A DNA stretch of 57,500 nt, taken from positions 257,501 through 315,000 of the forward strand of contig NZ_CP038512.1 of NCBI RefSeq assembly GCF_004758605.1, read 5' to 3'. Below, piece after piece: positions 39,091 to 53,797 of the stretch (its first letter is position 1; every line of letters begins with the position of its first letter). The notes below the pieces were generated by a model. The model did not search any database, was not told the DNA's origin, and saw only the letters and a program-made list of their open reading frames with translations. Source of the DNA: Deinococcus metallilatus. GTDB lineage: Bacteria > Deinococcota > Deinococci > Deinococcales > Deinococcaceae. A program made the translations under genes and the position numbers.

Positions 39091-39993
39091 ATGTCTGGCG
39101 TCAACCCCACCCTCACCGCCATTCCCGGCTTTCGCGTGGGCCACTGGACCGATCCGGTCGGCCTCACCGGCTGCACGGTCATCCTCTGTCCCGACGCGGG
39201 CGCGGTGGCCTCCGCGAGTTTCCTGGGGCCGAGTCCCGGCACCCGGGAGGGCGTGCTGCTCGCCCCCGGGAAGAAGGTGGAGCGCGTCCACGCCCTGCTG
39301 CTGACCGGCGGAAGTGCCTTCGGCCTCGCGGCGGCGGCGGGCGTGGTGCGGGTGCTGGAGGAACGCGGCGTGGGCCACGAGACGCCCTGGGCGCGGGTGC
39401 CCATCGTCCCGGCAGCCGTGATCTATGACCTGGGCGTGGGCGACCCGGGAGCGCGTCCCGGCGAGCGGGAAGGGGAGGCGGCGGCGCGGGCGGCCTCCAG
39501 TGACCCGGTGCCGCGGGGACGGGTGGGCGCAGGTATGGGCGCGACGGCGGGCAAGTACCTGGGCGTGGGAGCGGTGCCCGGCGGCCTGGGCAGCGTGTAT
39601 ATGGAGCGGCACGGGGTCCGCGTGGGCGCGCTGGCGGTGGTGAATCCCATCGGGGACGTGCTGGACGAACGGGGCGGGGTGTTGGCCGGGCCAGGCGTGG
39701 GGCCGGGTGCCCTCGCTTTCACGCCGGGCGAGATAGAAAGCACGACGCTGATCGCCGTCGCCACCGAACATACCCTCACCAAAGCCGACGCCCGCCGCTT
39801 CGCCGACGCCGCGCAGACGGCGCTGGGCCGCGTGATCGCCCCCAGCCACACCTTCTGGGACGGGGACAGCGCCTTCATGCTGAGTTCCTGCACCCTGCCC
39901 CCCGCCGACCCGCTGCTCCTCGGCGCCTTGGTGCAGGAGGCAGTATGCGCGGCGGTGCGGGACGCGGTGAGAAGTGCGGCTGGCGCTGAGTGA
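39091..39993 (+). CDS. P1-family peptidase (DmpA-like)
   Basis: 300 residues. LLLTGGSAFGLAAAAGVVRV near 71-90 is the conserved loop, and GATAGKYLGVG and the segment before the self-cleavage site (ALAVVNPIGDVLD; STTLIAVATEHTLTK) match P1 (S58) aminopeptidases, which process themselves to expose a Ser/Thr nucleophile. The STTLIAVATE part agrees with that. Start ATG 39091 (an ORF extension of 12 codons upstream overlaps the divergent gene's promoter and is less likely). Confidence 0.85.
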   Translation: MSGVNPTLTAIPGFRVGHWTDPVGLTGCTVILCPDAGAVASASFLGPSPGTREGVLLAPGKKVERVHALLLTGGSAFGLAAAAGVVRVLEERGVGHETPWARVPIVPAAVIYDLGVGDPGARPGEREGEAAARAASSDPVPRGRVGAGMGATAGKYLGVGAVPGGLGSVYMERHGVRVGALAVVNPIGDVLDERGGVLAGPGVGPGALAFTPGEIESTTLIAVATEHTLTKADARRFADAAQTALGRVIAPSHTFWDGDSAFMLSSCTLPPADPLLLGALVQEAVCAAVRDAVRSAAGAE

Positions 39994-40011
39994 TTTGTGT
40001 AATGTACTCAC

Positions 40012-40455
40012 ATGAGTACGAAAGACTATGTGCGTGACCTGCGGGCGGTGATCGGCCCACGCCCGGTGAACTTCGTGGGCGCGGCGGGCCTGATTCAGAA
40101 TGAACGCGGCGAATTGCTCTTGCTGCGGCGGGTCGGCTCCGAGCGGTGGGGGCTGGTCACGGGCATCAGCGAGCTGGGCGAGGCGCTGGAAGAGACGCTC
40201 CGGCGCGAGATGCGGGAGGAAACGGCCCTGACGCTGCACCGGGCCGAACTGCTGGACATGCTCAGCCCCGACCGGCTCAGTCAGGTGGCGAATGGTGACC
40301 GGTTCTATTCGTACACGGCGCTGTTTCGCGTGACCGAGTGGAGCGGTGACCCGGTGCCGGACGGCGTGGAGATCGCGGAACTGCGGTTTTTCCCGGCGGG
40401 CGACCTTCCGCCCCTGACGCGGCTGGGCGAAAAGGCCAGAGAGGTCCTGGCATGA
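40012..40455 (+). CDS. Nudix hydrolase 1
   Basis: 147 residues with the Nudix box (G..ELGEALEETLRREMREET), residues ~51-72, threonine replacing the usual glycine near its end. Nudix enzymes cleave nucleoside diphosphates linked to other groups and are unusually numerous in Deinococcus. TAATGT six bases before ATG 40012. First of a three-gene operon: the next gene starts within its stop (ATGA at 40452-40455). It shares the opening YVRDLR...GPRPVN with the second Nudix gene, so they are tandem duplicates. Confidence 0.9.
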   Translation: MSTKDYVRDLRAVIGPRPVNFVGAAGLIQNERGELLLLRRVGSERWGLVTGISELGEALEETLRREMREETALTLHRAELLDMLSPDRLSQVANGDRFYSYTALFRVTEWSGDPVPDGVEIAELRFFPAGDLPPLTRLGEKAREVLA

Positions 40456-40910
40456 CCGCCTCCAACTACGTCCGCGACCTGCGGGAGCTGGTCGGCCCGC
40501 GCCCCGTCAACTGGGCAGGCGTCTGTGCCCTCGTCGTGAGCACGGCGGGCGAGGTGCTGCTGCAACGCCGCAGCGACACGGGCGGTTGGGGAACGCTGGG
40601 CGGCATCGCGGAACTGGGGGAGGCACTGGAGGACACCCTGCGGCGCGAATTGCTGGAGGAGGCGGGGATCACGCTGCGCGGTGCCGAACTGCTCACCATC
40701 GTGAGCGGCCCGGACACCTACCAGAAACTCCCGAACGGCGACGAGTTCTATCAGGTGACGGCCGTTTACGTGGTGCGTGCCTGGGAAGGCGTCCCGCTGC
40801 CCGACGGGGACGAGGGCGTGGAATTGCGTTTCTTCCCGCTGGAGGCGCTGCCTGAGCGGCTTGGCCCGGTCGACAGGCGGGCGCTGGGGCTACTGCGGGA
40901 CGGGACATGA
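40452..40910 (+). CDS. Nudix hydrolase 2 (tandem paralogue)
   Basis: 152 residues with a canonical Nudix box (GGIAELGEALEDTLRRELLE then EAG). The N-terminus repeats NYVRDLRELVGPRPVNWAG of its neighbour, showing duplication. Start and stop both overlap the flanking genes by ATGA (40452 and 40907), so expression is coupled. Substrates unknown; the two copies could have different specificities. Confidence 0.9.
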   Translation: MTASNYVRDLRELVGPRPVNWAGVCALVVSTAGEVLLQRRSDTGGWGTLGGIAELGEALEDTLRRELLEEAGITLRGAELLTIVSGPDTYQKLPNGDEFYQVTAVYVVRAWEGVPLPDGDEGVELRFFPLEALPERLGPVDRRALGLLRDGT

Positions 40911-41356
40911 TCGCCCCCTCCGTCACCCACGCCCCGCCGGGCTACCCCTGCCCGTTCTGCCTGCTGGCTGCGGGCATCGTGAACGAACATGTCTGGAGCA
41001 GGGAAAGCGACATCGTGTACCGCGACGAATGGGTGATGGCGTTCATCGCCGCGAAGCAATGGGCTGGCACGCTCGGTCACGTCCTGATTGTTCCCGTCGC
41101 GCACTTTGAGAACCTCTACACCCTCCCTGATGAACTCGGCGCACGGATTCATGCGCTTTCGCGCCGGGTCGCGCTTGCCATGAAGGCGGCGTACGGCTGT
41201 GCGGGCGTCAGCACCCGGCAGCACAACGAACCGGCGGGGCAGCAGGACGTGTGGCACTGCTGGCCTGGTGACGACCTGTACGGTACGCGCGGTTCGGACA
41301 TGCCGCCCGGGGAGCGGGCTGGGTACGCGGCCCACCTGCGCGCCCACCTGTCCTGA
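40907..41356 (+). CDS. HIT-family protein with its histidine triad deleted
   Basis: 149 residues. Everything around the triad is typical of HIT (CPFCLLAAG zinc-ribbon-like start, GHVLIVPVAHFENLY, STRQHNEPAGQQDVWH), but after DVWH the sequence goes to CWPGDDLYGTRG. The expected HxHxH-PR stretch is missing by an in-frame deletion of about 7-8 codons, leaving one histidine. Such a protein should not hydrolyse nucleotide-phosphoramidates. Start overlaps the Nudix 2 stop (ATGA). Confidence 0.8.
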   Translation: MIAPSVTHAPPGYPCPFCLLAAGIVNEHVWSRESDIVYRDEWVMAFIAAKQWAGTLGHVLIVPVAHFENLYTLPDELGARIHALSRRVALAMKAAYGCAGVSTRQHNEPAGQQDVWHCWPGDDLYGTRGSDMPPGERAGYAAHLRAHLS

Positions 41357-41359
41357 CCC

Positions 41360-42091
41360 TCATCCCCGTGTCAGCGTCAGCCGCATTCCCGTCAGCCGGA
41401 ATCCGGCGCGGCGCACGTTGCGTTCGCTTCCCGACCCGGGCCGCACGAACACGCTGGCGAGGTCGGCCCCCAGCCGGGCGGCCAGATGCAGCCGCGCGGC
41501 GAGCAGCGCCGTCTGCACGCCCTGGCACCGCCACGCCGGAAGGGTGGCCGCGCTGTAGCACGCGGCGACGCCCTCCCACACGCTCAGGGCCGCGACGCCT
41601 GCGGGCGTGCCTTCCACAACGGCGAGGAGGTGGTGAGGCCCGGCGAGGCGGGCATTCAGCCGCGAGATCACCTCGCTGCCCGGTCCGAAAGCCTGAGCGG
41701 CGAGGTCGGCCCAGACCTGGGGGTCGGCGTCCTGCTGGACGGGCAGCGCCGGGGGTGGGGGGAGGTCGGTCAGCGCGTGCGTGTACAGGTGCAGCGCGCC
41801 CGTCAGCGTGTAGCCGCGTGAGGCCAGCAACGCGAGCAGATCGGGCGCGGCGCAGGACAGCAGGTGCAGCGTGGCGGGCTGCGCGTGGGCCGCGCTGAAG
41901 GCCTCGAAGGCGGCCAGGTCACCGTCCGTCGTGGGGCCGGACCCCGCGTGCCAGGCGGTGTTCACCGGCAGGTCCGGCCCGGCGTGAACGGCCACCAGCG
42001 GCCCGAAGTGCTGCACTTCTCCGAAGGCGCCGTACCGGGCGTGCCCGGCCGCCTCCACGTGGGCGAGGCGAGGGAGGAGGTCGGCGGTCAT
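41360..42091 (-). CDS. GNAT acetyltransferase
   Basis: 243 residues with a C-terminal GNAT acetyl-CoA site ([20 protein letters not shown], residues ~186-205, the Q/RxxGxG/A-type loop) and the following strand [20 protein letters not shown]. The N-terminal half looks like a second, degenerate GNAT lobe. TACGCT six bases before ATG 42091. The stop is 3 bases from that of the convergent HIT gene. Acceptor substrate unknown. Confidence 0.82.
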   Translation of the reverse strand: MTADLLPRLAHVEAAGHARYGAFGEVQHFGPLVAVHAGPDLPVNTAWHAGSGPTTDGDLAAFEAFSAAHAQPATLHLLSCAAPDLLALLASRGYTLTGALHLYTHALTDLPPPPALPVQQDADPQVWADLAAQAFGPGSEVISRLNARLAGPHHLLAVVEGTPAGVAALSVWEGVAACYSAATLPAWRCQGVQTALLAARLHLAARLGADLASVFVRPGSGSERNVRRAGFRLTGMRLTLTRG

Positions 42092-42097
42092 CTTCCC

Positions 42098-42103
42098 AGC
42101 GTA
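42098..42103 (-). promoter_or_regulatory. -10 box of leaderless promoter for the GNAT gene
   Basis: TACGCT, six bases before ATG 42091. Confidence 0.55.
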
Positions 42104-42171
42104 GCGGTTTGCTCCTCTCCTGGCCTGGGTCCTGGGTATGAAGATCAGAGCAACCGCAACGTCCAGTTTTG

Positions 42172-42325
42172 GAGGTGCTCGGCCCGGTCAACCCCTCAGT
42201 CAGCTTTGCTGACAGTTCCCCTCAAGGGGAGCCAGGGGCTCAATTTGCCTTCTGGGAAGCTCAATCTGTTGCTGAGGGGAGGTGGCCCGAAGGGTCGGAC
42301 TCGTAGAGCTGCTTGCAGAGGGGGT
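42172..42325 (+). repeat. Mosaic intergenic repeat, copy 1
   Basis: Modules in order: TTTTGGAGGTGCTCGGCCCG; TCAACCCCTCAGTCAGCTTT with CTGACAG; CCCCTCAAGGGGAGCCAGGG; and GGAGGTGGCCCGAAGGGTCG then GACTCGTAGAGCTGC. The same modules recur, rearranged or inverted, at 47.4-47.7 and 56.2-56.6 kb. No gene in this 313-base gap; the last part abuts the DUF418 promoter. Confidence 0.7.
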
Positions 42326-42393
42326 TGCTTGCTACTTTGCGGTAGCCGTAGGGCTTCAGCTTTGGCAGCGTCGGGCGTGGGTTCTCCGCGCGC

Positions 42394-42399
42394 TAGCCT
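42394..42399 (+). promoter_or_regulatory. -10 box of leaderless promoter for the DUF418 gene
   Basis: TAGCCT, five bases before ATG 42405. Confidence 0.55.
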
Positions 42400-42404
42400 G
42401 GGGT

Positions 42405-43580
<1,176 letters not shown>

Positions 43581-43626
43581 GCGCGTAAACGGAAAAAAGC
43601 GCCTTCCCTTCCGGGTCGCCCGCCTC

Positions 43627-43648
43627 AAATGAGTGCTGGTGCTCATTT
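43627..43648 (+). terminator. Possible terminator after the DUF418 gene
   Basis: AAATGAG/CTCATTT stem with an 8-base loop followed by TCTC; weak T run. Confidence 0.35.
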
Positions 43649-43679
43649 CTCACGCGCTGGCAGTTCACTATAGAGGCCC

Positions 43680-45554
<1,875 letters not shown>

Positions 45555-45562
45555 CCGGCGCG

Positions 45563-46825
<1,263 letters not shown>

Positions 46826-46856
46826 GCCGCCCACTCTAGCCGCCAGAATCAAGAAA

Positions 46857-46880
46857 CCTCCCGCAAAAGGCAGCGGGAGG
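46857..46880 (-). terminator. Terminator of rpoZ
   Basis: CCTCCCGC/GCGGGAGG, eight-base perfect stem with an 8-base loop followed by TTTCTTG on the minus strand. Confidence 0.75.
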
Positions 46881-46889
46881 TGTCTCAAA

Positions 46890-46970
46890 GTCTAACGGTC
46901 TAACTGCTCAAAACCGGCCCTGCTCCGGCTTCTCCAGCCGTCAGACGGTTTGACGGTCAGACCGTTAGAC
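46890..46970. repeat. Inverted repeat between rpoZ and its terminator
   Basis: GTCTAACGGTCT (46890-46901) and AGACCGTTAGAC (46959-46970) face each other around 57 bases that include GTCAGACGG and GACGGTCAG. Lies just downstream of the rpoZ stop; could fold into a 3'-UTR stem. Confidence 0.5.
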
Positions 46971-46976
46971 GCTGGC

Positions 46977-47276
46977 TCAGTCGCGTTCGCGCTCGCGCTC
47001 GGCGTTCAGTTGCGCCTGGAGCTGGGCCTGCTTCTGCCGCACGTAATCCTGGTGAAAGCGGCCCTCGTCCATCAGCTCCGTGCCGACGGTCAGCTTGCCG
47101 GTCGCCAGTTCGCGCATCGCCTGCGTGACCAGGTTGCGCGTCCGCACCCGCTGCTCGACGGGCAGCACGCTGGGCGCCCCCGAACGCAGTTGCAGGGCAC
47201 GTTTGGCCGTCACGACCGACAGCCGGTACTTGCTGTCGGTCAGGGAAAGCAACTTGTCGATATCCTTCTCGGCCAT
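46977..47276 (-). CDS. rpoZ: RNA polymerase omega subunit
   Basis: 99 residues. MAEKDIDKLLSLTDSKYRLS and VVTAKRALQLRSG near 20-34 match the omega subunit, where the helix around the (A)KRA segment clamps the beta' C-terminus to help assemble RNA polymerase. AAAGGGG precedes the ATG at 47276; 12 extra upstream codons are not conserved. Single gene with its own terminator. Confidence 0.9.
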   Translation of the reverse strand: MAEKDIDKLLSLTDSKYRLSVVTAKRALQLRSGAPSVLPVEQRVRTRNLVTQAMRELATGKLTVGTELMDEGRFHQDYVRQKQAQLQAQLNAERERERD

Positions 47277-47845
47277 CTTCAAAACCCCTTTCCAGGCGGC
47301 GGCCCCGGGCACGTCACCTGTCTTGCCGCGCCCCTCCGGACGCTCTCAACCAGGCAGTCTACCCCGCCGGAGCCGATCAACACCAGCGATAGAGGCACAT
47401 CCTCTTTAACCCCCTCTGCTCCGCCGCTCTGCGAGTCCGGCCCTGCGGGCCACCTTCCCTTAAAACGCCTGCTGTGAAATGCGGGGCTGGTGGGTAGGGC
47501 GCGCAGAACCTTTTTTCTCGTCTGGCACGAGGGCGAGCTTCGCCCGCCACCCCCCTCCCCGACCCTCCCCCGCAAGGGGGGAGGGAGCAAGAGAACACGT
47601 CTGGGACGAGGAATCTTCTATTGCACATCAAGCGTTCAAAGGGAGGCAACAGCATGAACGTCTTGGGGGCCATCCCTGGCTCCCCTTGAGGGGAGCTGTC
47701 AGCGAAGCTGACTGAGGGGTTGACTGGAGCGCAACCGGACATTGCGGTCGCCCTGGCACATCCTGCCCTGGGCTGGGGCCGTTCACCTATCCGTTAAGAC
47801 GTTTGGCCGATGCCGCACCGCACGCTGTCCCGTAGGCTGCTCCAG
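47277..47845 (-). repeat. Mosaic intergenic repeat, copy 2 (inverted, several modules)
   Basis: No gene in ~570 bases. Read on the minus strand: 47668-47722 (TCAACCCCTCAGTCAGCTTC, GCTGACAGCTCCCCTCAAGG), 47630-47662 (TTGCCTCCCTTTGAACGCTT, GATGTGCAATAGAAG), then 47405-47465 (GGTGGCCCGCAGGGCCGGAC, TCGCAGAGC). Between lies a GC palindrome CCCTCCCCCGCAAGGGGGGAGGG (47561-47585). Each module has counterparts at 42.2 and 56.2-56.6 kb. Confidence 0.7.
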
Positions 47846-48841
47846 ATGTTCGGCAATCCTCCCCCTCCACATGAGCTGTTGACCGCTGTGGCCGCGCACT
47901 ACGGCCAGACCCCGGACACCCTGACCGACCTGGGGAGCTTCGAGAATCAGGTCTACGCCTTTTCCGCGCCCCAGGGCGGGCGGGTGCTGCGGCTGGTCCA
48001 CAGCAGTCACCGCAGCGAGCGGCAGGTCAGGGCCGAACTGCACTGGCTGACCTTTCTGGCAGAGGGGGGCGTGAGCGTCGCGCCGCCGGTGCCGGATGCC
48101 CAGGGCGAACGGCTGCACGTCTGGCCGGACGGAGCGGGCGGGGCCTACTTCTCGGCGGCCTTTGTGCGCGCGGCGGGCGAACGCGCCAGGCCCGCCGAAC
48201 TGACCGTCCCGCAGATGCGCGCCTGGGGCCGCCTGCTGGCCGAACTGCACGAACGTACCCAGGCGTACCAGCCGGAGGACCCCCGGGGCCGCCCCACCTG
48301 GCAGGACGACCCCTACATCCGCGACCGGCACGCGCTGGCGGCGGCCCTGAGCGTGCCGCTGGACCCCGGCATCCTGCCGCGTTTCGACGCGCTGGTCGCG
48401 GAACTGGCCGCCCAGCCCGCCACGCCGGACCGCTTCGGGCTGGCCCACAACGACGCGCACCCGGGCAACTTCCTGCTGCGGGGCGAGCAGCTCACCCTGT
48501 TCGATTTCGACGACTGTGCCCACAACTTCTACGTCAACGACCTCGCGATGGCGCTGTACTACGGCGTGGGGGGCGCACCAGACCGCGAGGCGCTGGGCAG
48601 GCACCTGTGGGCGAACCTGCTGGCGGGCTACCGCGAGGTTCGCCCGCTGGACGAGGCCGACCTGGCGCTGGTGCCCGCCCTGCTCAAGCTGCGTGAGGTG
48701 GACCTGTACCTGCTCCTCCAGAGCAAGTGGGACCTGGCGCGACTGTCCGAGGCGCAGCAGCGGACACTGGAAGCCTACCGCCACAACATCCTGGGAGATA
48801 TCCCTTACCTGAACTTCCTGCAAGCCTGCGCCGCCGGTTGA
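47846..48841 (+). CDS. APH-type phosphotransferase (homoserine kinase/choline kinase-like)
   Basis: 331 residues. The APH signature HNDAHPGNFLL (residues ~200-210) gives the catalytic Asp and Asn, and LFDFDDCAHNFYVNDLA the Mg-binding DFD motif. N-terminal lobe GSFENQVYAF...RVLRL is the nucleotide-binding part. Probably phosphorylates a small hydroxyl compound; resembles the serine/homoserine-type kinases of this fold. I use ATG 47846 because TAGGCT is seven bases upstream; an ATG at 47810 is the alternative. Confidence 0.8.
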   Translation: MFGNPPPPHELLTAVAAHYGQTPDTLTDLGSFENQVYAFSAPQGGRVLRLVHSSHRSERQVRAELHWLTFLAEGGVSVAPPVPDAQGERLHVWPDGAGGAYFSAAFVRAAGERARPAELTVPQMRAWGRLLAELHERTQAYQPEDPRGRPTWQDDPYIRDRHALAAALSVPLDPGILPRFDALVAELAAQPATPDRFGLAHNDAHPGNFLLRGEQLTLFDFDDCAHNFYVNDLAMALYYGVGGAPDREALGRHLWANLLAGYREVRPLDEADLALVPALLKLREVDLYLLLQSKWDLARLSEAQQRTLEAYRHNILGDIPYLNFLQACAAG

Positions 48842-48862
48842 GGGGAGGGGGAAGCTCCCCTC
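48840..48862. terminator. Bidirectional hairpin between convergent genes
   Basis: GAGGGGAG/CTCCCCTC stem, 7-base loop, between the stops of the kinase-like and carboxypeptidase genes. Confidence 0.55.
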
Positions 48863-48868
48863 GACCGC

Positions 48869-50377
48869 CTACGAGAACAGTGCCCCGTACTTCTCCCGCA
48901 GGTACTTCAGGTACGGCTCCACCGTCAGCGGCTCCCCGGTGGCCCGCTCGACCAGTTCATTCGGCGTGTAGAGGCGGCCCGGCGCGTACACGTTCTCGCG
49001 CAGCCAGCCGTGCAGGCGGCCGAAGTCGGCGCGGGCGAGGTCGGCCTCCAGCCCCGGATTCGCCCGCTCGGCGGCGGCGTAGAACTGCGCGCTGAGCACG
49101 TTGCCCAGCGTGTAGCCCTGGAAGGCCCCGCCGATGTTGCCGAAGTACCAGTGGACATCCTGAAGCACGCCGTTTACGTCGTTCTCGGCGCGCAGGCCCA
49201 GGTTCTGCTCGTAGGCGGCGTGCCAGGCGTCGGCCAGGTCGCGCACGGCCAGGCGGCCTCCCAGCAGTTCGCGCTCCAGCTCGAAGCGGGTGATGACGTG
49301 CAGGTTGTAGGTGAGTTCGTCGGCGTCGGTGCGGATCAGGGAACGGGCGACGGTGTTCACGGCGCGGTACATCTCGCCCTCGGTCACGTCCGCGAGCTGT
49401 TCGGGGAAGGTGTCGCGGAGCTTCCCGAAGTACGCGGCCCAGAAGGCCCGGCTGCGGCCCACCAGATTCTCCCACAGGCGCGACTGGCTCTCGTGGACGC
49501 CCGCGCTGACGCCGCCGCCCAGCGGGGTGCCCAGCAGCTCCTCCGCCACGCCCTGCTCGTACATCGCGTGGCCGGATTCGTGCAGGGTGGAGTACAGGGC
49601 CTCGGTCAGGTCGTTTTCCTTCACGCGGGTGGTGATCCGCAGGTCGTGCCCGCCCAGCCGGGTCATGAAGGGGTGGTGGGTGAGGTCCTGCCGCCCGCGC
49701 GTGAAGTCGTACCCGTAATCGCGGATCACGGCCTCTCCGAATTTCAGTTGCTCCTGGCCCGGGTAGCGGCGGTGCAGGAAGTCGGTGCGGGGCGGCTCGG
49801 CTGCGGTCACCGCCTCCACCACCGGCACCAGCGCCGCGCGGAGGGCAGAGAAGATTTCGCCCACCTGTGCGGCGGTCATCCCCTCGTCCGACTGGTCGAT
49901 GAAGTAGTCCAGCGGGTCCGCGAACTCGGGAAAGTAGCTGGCGGCCTGGAGGCTGAGGTCCAGGGTCTTTTCCAGGTACGGCACCATCCGCGCGAAGTCG
50001 TTCGCGGGGCGCGCCCCGGTCCAGGCGGCGTAACTCTCGCCCACGTGCTGGCTGAACTCCGCGACGAACCGGGCGGGAAAGCGGGTGGCTTCCCCGAACT
50101 CCTTGCGGGCGACCGCGAGCGTCCGCGCCTGCACAGGGGACAGGTCGTCCCGGCCCGCCAGTTCATCAAGCCGCCGCCCGTAGGCCGCGTCGGTGGCCCG
50201 CTCGTGCCGCAGGCGGGCGAGAAGCGCCTGCTGCCGCGCCCGTCCGCCCGCTGCGCCTGCCGGAAGATAGGTGCTCTGGTCCCACCCCAGCAGCGCCAGG
50301 GTGCCGCCCAGGTCGGCGAGTTCCTGAAAGCGGGTTTGCAGTTCCGTCCAGGCCGCGTCGGTCGGCGTCTGAGTCAT
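48869..50377 (-). CDS. M32 family metallocarboxypeptidase (Taq type)
   Basis: 502 residues, the usual length. Zinc motif HESGH (HExxH) in STLHESGHAMYEQG near residues 264-277, with the third ligand glutamate in HESQSRLWENLVGR just downstream. It removes C-terminal residues from peptides in the cytoplasm. TACGCT is six bases before ATG 50377 (50384-50389 complement). Divergent from kptA. Confidence 0.92.
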   Translation of the reverse strand: MTQTPTDAAWTELQTRFQELADLGGTLALLGWDQSTYLPAGAAGGRARQQALLARLRHERATDAAYGRRLDELAGRDDLSPVQARTLAVARKEFGEATRFPARFVAEFSQHVGESYAAWTGARPANDFARMVPYLEKTLDLSLQAASYFPEFADPLDYFIDQSDEGMTAAQVGEIFSALRAALVPVVEAVTAAEPPRTDFLHRRYPGQEQLKFGEAVIRDYGYDFTRGRQDLTHHPFMTRLGGHDLRITTRVKENDLTEALYSTLHESGHAMYEQGVAEELLGTPLGGGVSAGVHESQSRLWENLVGRSRAFWAAYFGKLRDTFPEQLADVTEGEMYRAVNTVARSLIRTDADELTYNLHVITRFELERELLGGRLAVRDLADAWHAAYEQNLGLRAENDVNGVLQDVHWYFGNIGGAFQGYTLGNVLSAQFYAAAERANPGLEADLARADFGRLHGWLRENVYAPGRLYTPNELVERATGEPLTVEPYLKYLREKYGALFS

Positions 50378-50383
50378 GGGGGC

Positions 50384-50389
50384 AGCGTA
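50384..50389 (-). promoter_or_regulatory. -10 box of leaderless promoter for the M32 carboxypeptidase gene
   Basis: TACGCT, six bases before ATG 50377. Confidence 0.55.
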
Positions 50390-50452
50390 CCCTGTCCGGC
50401 GCGGGAGCGCCTCCGCGTTCTGGCCGGGGCCGGGCAGCGGCAGAATGAAGGC

Positions 50453-50968
50453 GTGACCGACGAGCAGCTTTCCCGCCGCCTCTCGTACCTGCTGCGCCAC
50501 GCGCCCGGCGAGCTGGGCGTGACGCTGGAGCCGGACGGCTGGGCACCCGTGCAGGCCGTTCTCCGCCATCTGCGCGTCTCCCGCGAGCAACTGGAACGGG
50601 TGGTCGCCACCAACAACAAGCAGAGGTTCTCGCTGGACGGCGACCGCATCCGCGCGAATCAGGGGCACAGCGTCCCGGTCGATCTGGGCCTCACGCCCGC
50701 CGTCCCGCCCGCGCGGCTCTACCACGGCACGCACCCGGCGGCCCTGCCTGCTATCCGCCAGGAGGGGCTGCGGAAAATGGGGCGGCACCACGTCCACCTC
50801 TCGCCCGATCCCGAGACGGCCCGGCGCGTGGGGGCCAGGCGCGGCGTGCCGGTGGTGCTGGAGGTGGAGGCCGGAGCCATGCACGCCGCCGGGTACGTCT
50901 TTTACCTCAGCGCGAACGGCGTGTGGCTGGTGGACGCGGTCCCGCCGGAGTTCCTGGCGTTTCCCTGA
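50453..50968 (+). CDS. kptA: RNA 2'-phosphotransferase (Tpt1/KptA)
   Basis: 171 residues from a GTG start. LSRRLSYLLRHAPGELGVTL is the N-terminal KptA signature; LYHGTHPAALPAIRQEGLRK and GRHHVHLSPDPETARRVGAR carry the NAD-binding HGT and the second catalytic histidine-arginine motifs. It transfers a 2'-phosphate from RNA to NAD. Bacterial substrates are not well established. The GTG at 50453 fits the family N-terminus; no ribosome site seen. Same 75-base intergenic region as the divergent M32 gene. Confidence 0.88.
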   Translation: MTDEQLSRRLSYLLRHAPGELGVTLEPDGWAPVQAVLRHLRVSREQLERVVATNNKQRFSLDGDRIRANQGHSVPVDLGLTPAVPPARLYHGTHPAALPAIRQEGLRKMGRHHVHLSPDPETARRVGARRGVPVVLEVEAGAMHAAGYVFYLSANGVWLVDAVPPEFLAFP

Positions 50969-51118
50969 CGCCGCCCGTGACGCGGCGCTCATGCAATGCC
51001 CGCCGCCGCGGCGCACACTGAAGCTCACACGGTCGCAGCTCACACGGCCGCTCCACATCCAGGCGGTGCCCACCGGACCGGAACCCCGGCGGCGCGGCCT
51101 CCGCAGAAGGGGAAGCGT

Positions 51119-51616
51119 ATGGTCATGCGGTCGCAGGCAACCAGGTCGCCCCTCACGCCGCCAGGCCGGGAGCGGATCGAGCGAGATCTCGCGTTCCTGT
51201 CCCCCGGGCAACGCCAATTCTTCCGGCTGGTGATCGGGGTCACCCGCGTGCTTTTCGTGCCCGTCTGGCTGTTGCTGCTGGCCGCATGGGCCGCACGCTG
51301 CCTGGGCCTGACCCTTGCGGCGGGCCGCCCTGCCCCGCGCCCGGCGCTGCCCCCCCGGCCCGGCACCGAGTTGCTGGAAGTTCCGGGGTGCAGGCTGTAC
51401 CTGATGGGGGCAGGTGTCGCCGTCGTCCTGGGCCTGAGTTCGATCATCGGGATGTGCTTCCTGCCCATGATCACGTTCCTGGGGGCCTTCTCCGCCCTTC
51501 AGAACGGGGAGGGACTGCCGCGCGTGGTGACGGGCATCCTGGGGGCCGCCGGGCTGGAGGGGCTGATGCTGCTGGTGTACTTCCGGCATTTCCGCGACCT
51601 GCTCGCCGGAAAGTGA
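51119..51616 (+). CDS. Membrane protein of unknown function
   Basis: 165 residues. Two or three membrane segments (LFVPVWLLLLAAWAARCLGL near 45-65; YLMGAGVAVVLGLSSIIGMC near 95-115; an amphipathic third near 140). AGAAGGGG precedes ATG 51119; the region upstream to 50996 in the same frame is an unlikely Ala/His-rich extension. No recognised family. Confidence 0.65.
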   Translation: MVMRSQATRSPLTPPGRERIERDLAFLSPGQRQFFRLVIGVTRVLFVPVWLLLLAAWAARCLGLTLAAGRPAPRPALPPRPGTELLEVPGCRLYLMGAGVAVVLGLSSIIGMCFLPMITFLGAFSALQNGEGLPRVVTGILGAAGLEGLMLLVYFRHFRDLLAGK

Positions 51617-51647
51617 CGGCCCTGGGCTGACCCGGCGCGGGGCACGT

Positions 51648-51653
51648 TACCCT
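51648..51653 (+). promoter_or_regulatory. -10 box of leaderless promoter for the sirtuin gene
   Basis: TACCCT, six bases before ATG 51660. Confidence 0.55.
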
Positions 51654-51659
51654 GACCCC

Positions 51660-52388
<729 letters not shown>

Positions 52389-52437
52389 GGCACACCCGCT
52401 GCGCCCCGGTGCTAGCCTGTGTCCGGCCTGCCGTGCA

Positions 52438-52611
<174 letters not shown>

Positions 52612-52643
52612 GCCGCGCCTTCCCCGGCGGGTGACGACAGCGT

Positions 52644-53795
<1,152 letters not shown>

Positions 53796-53797
53796 CT

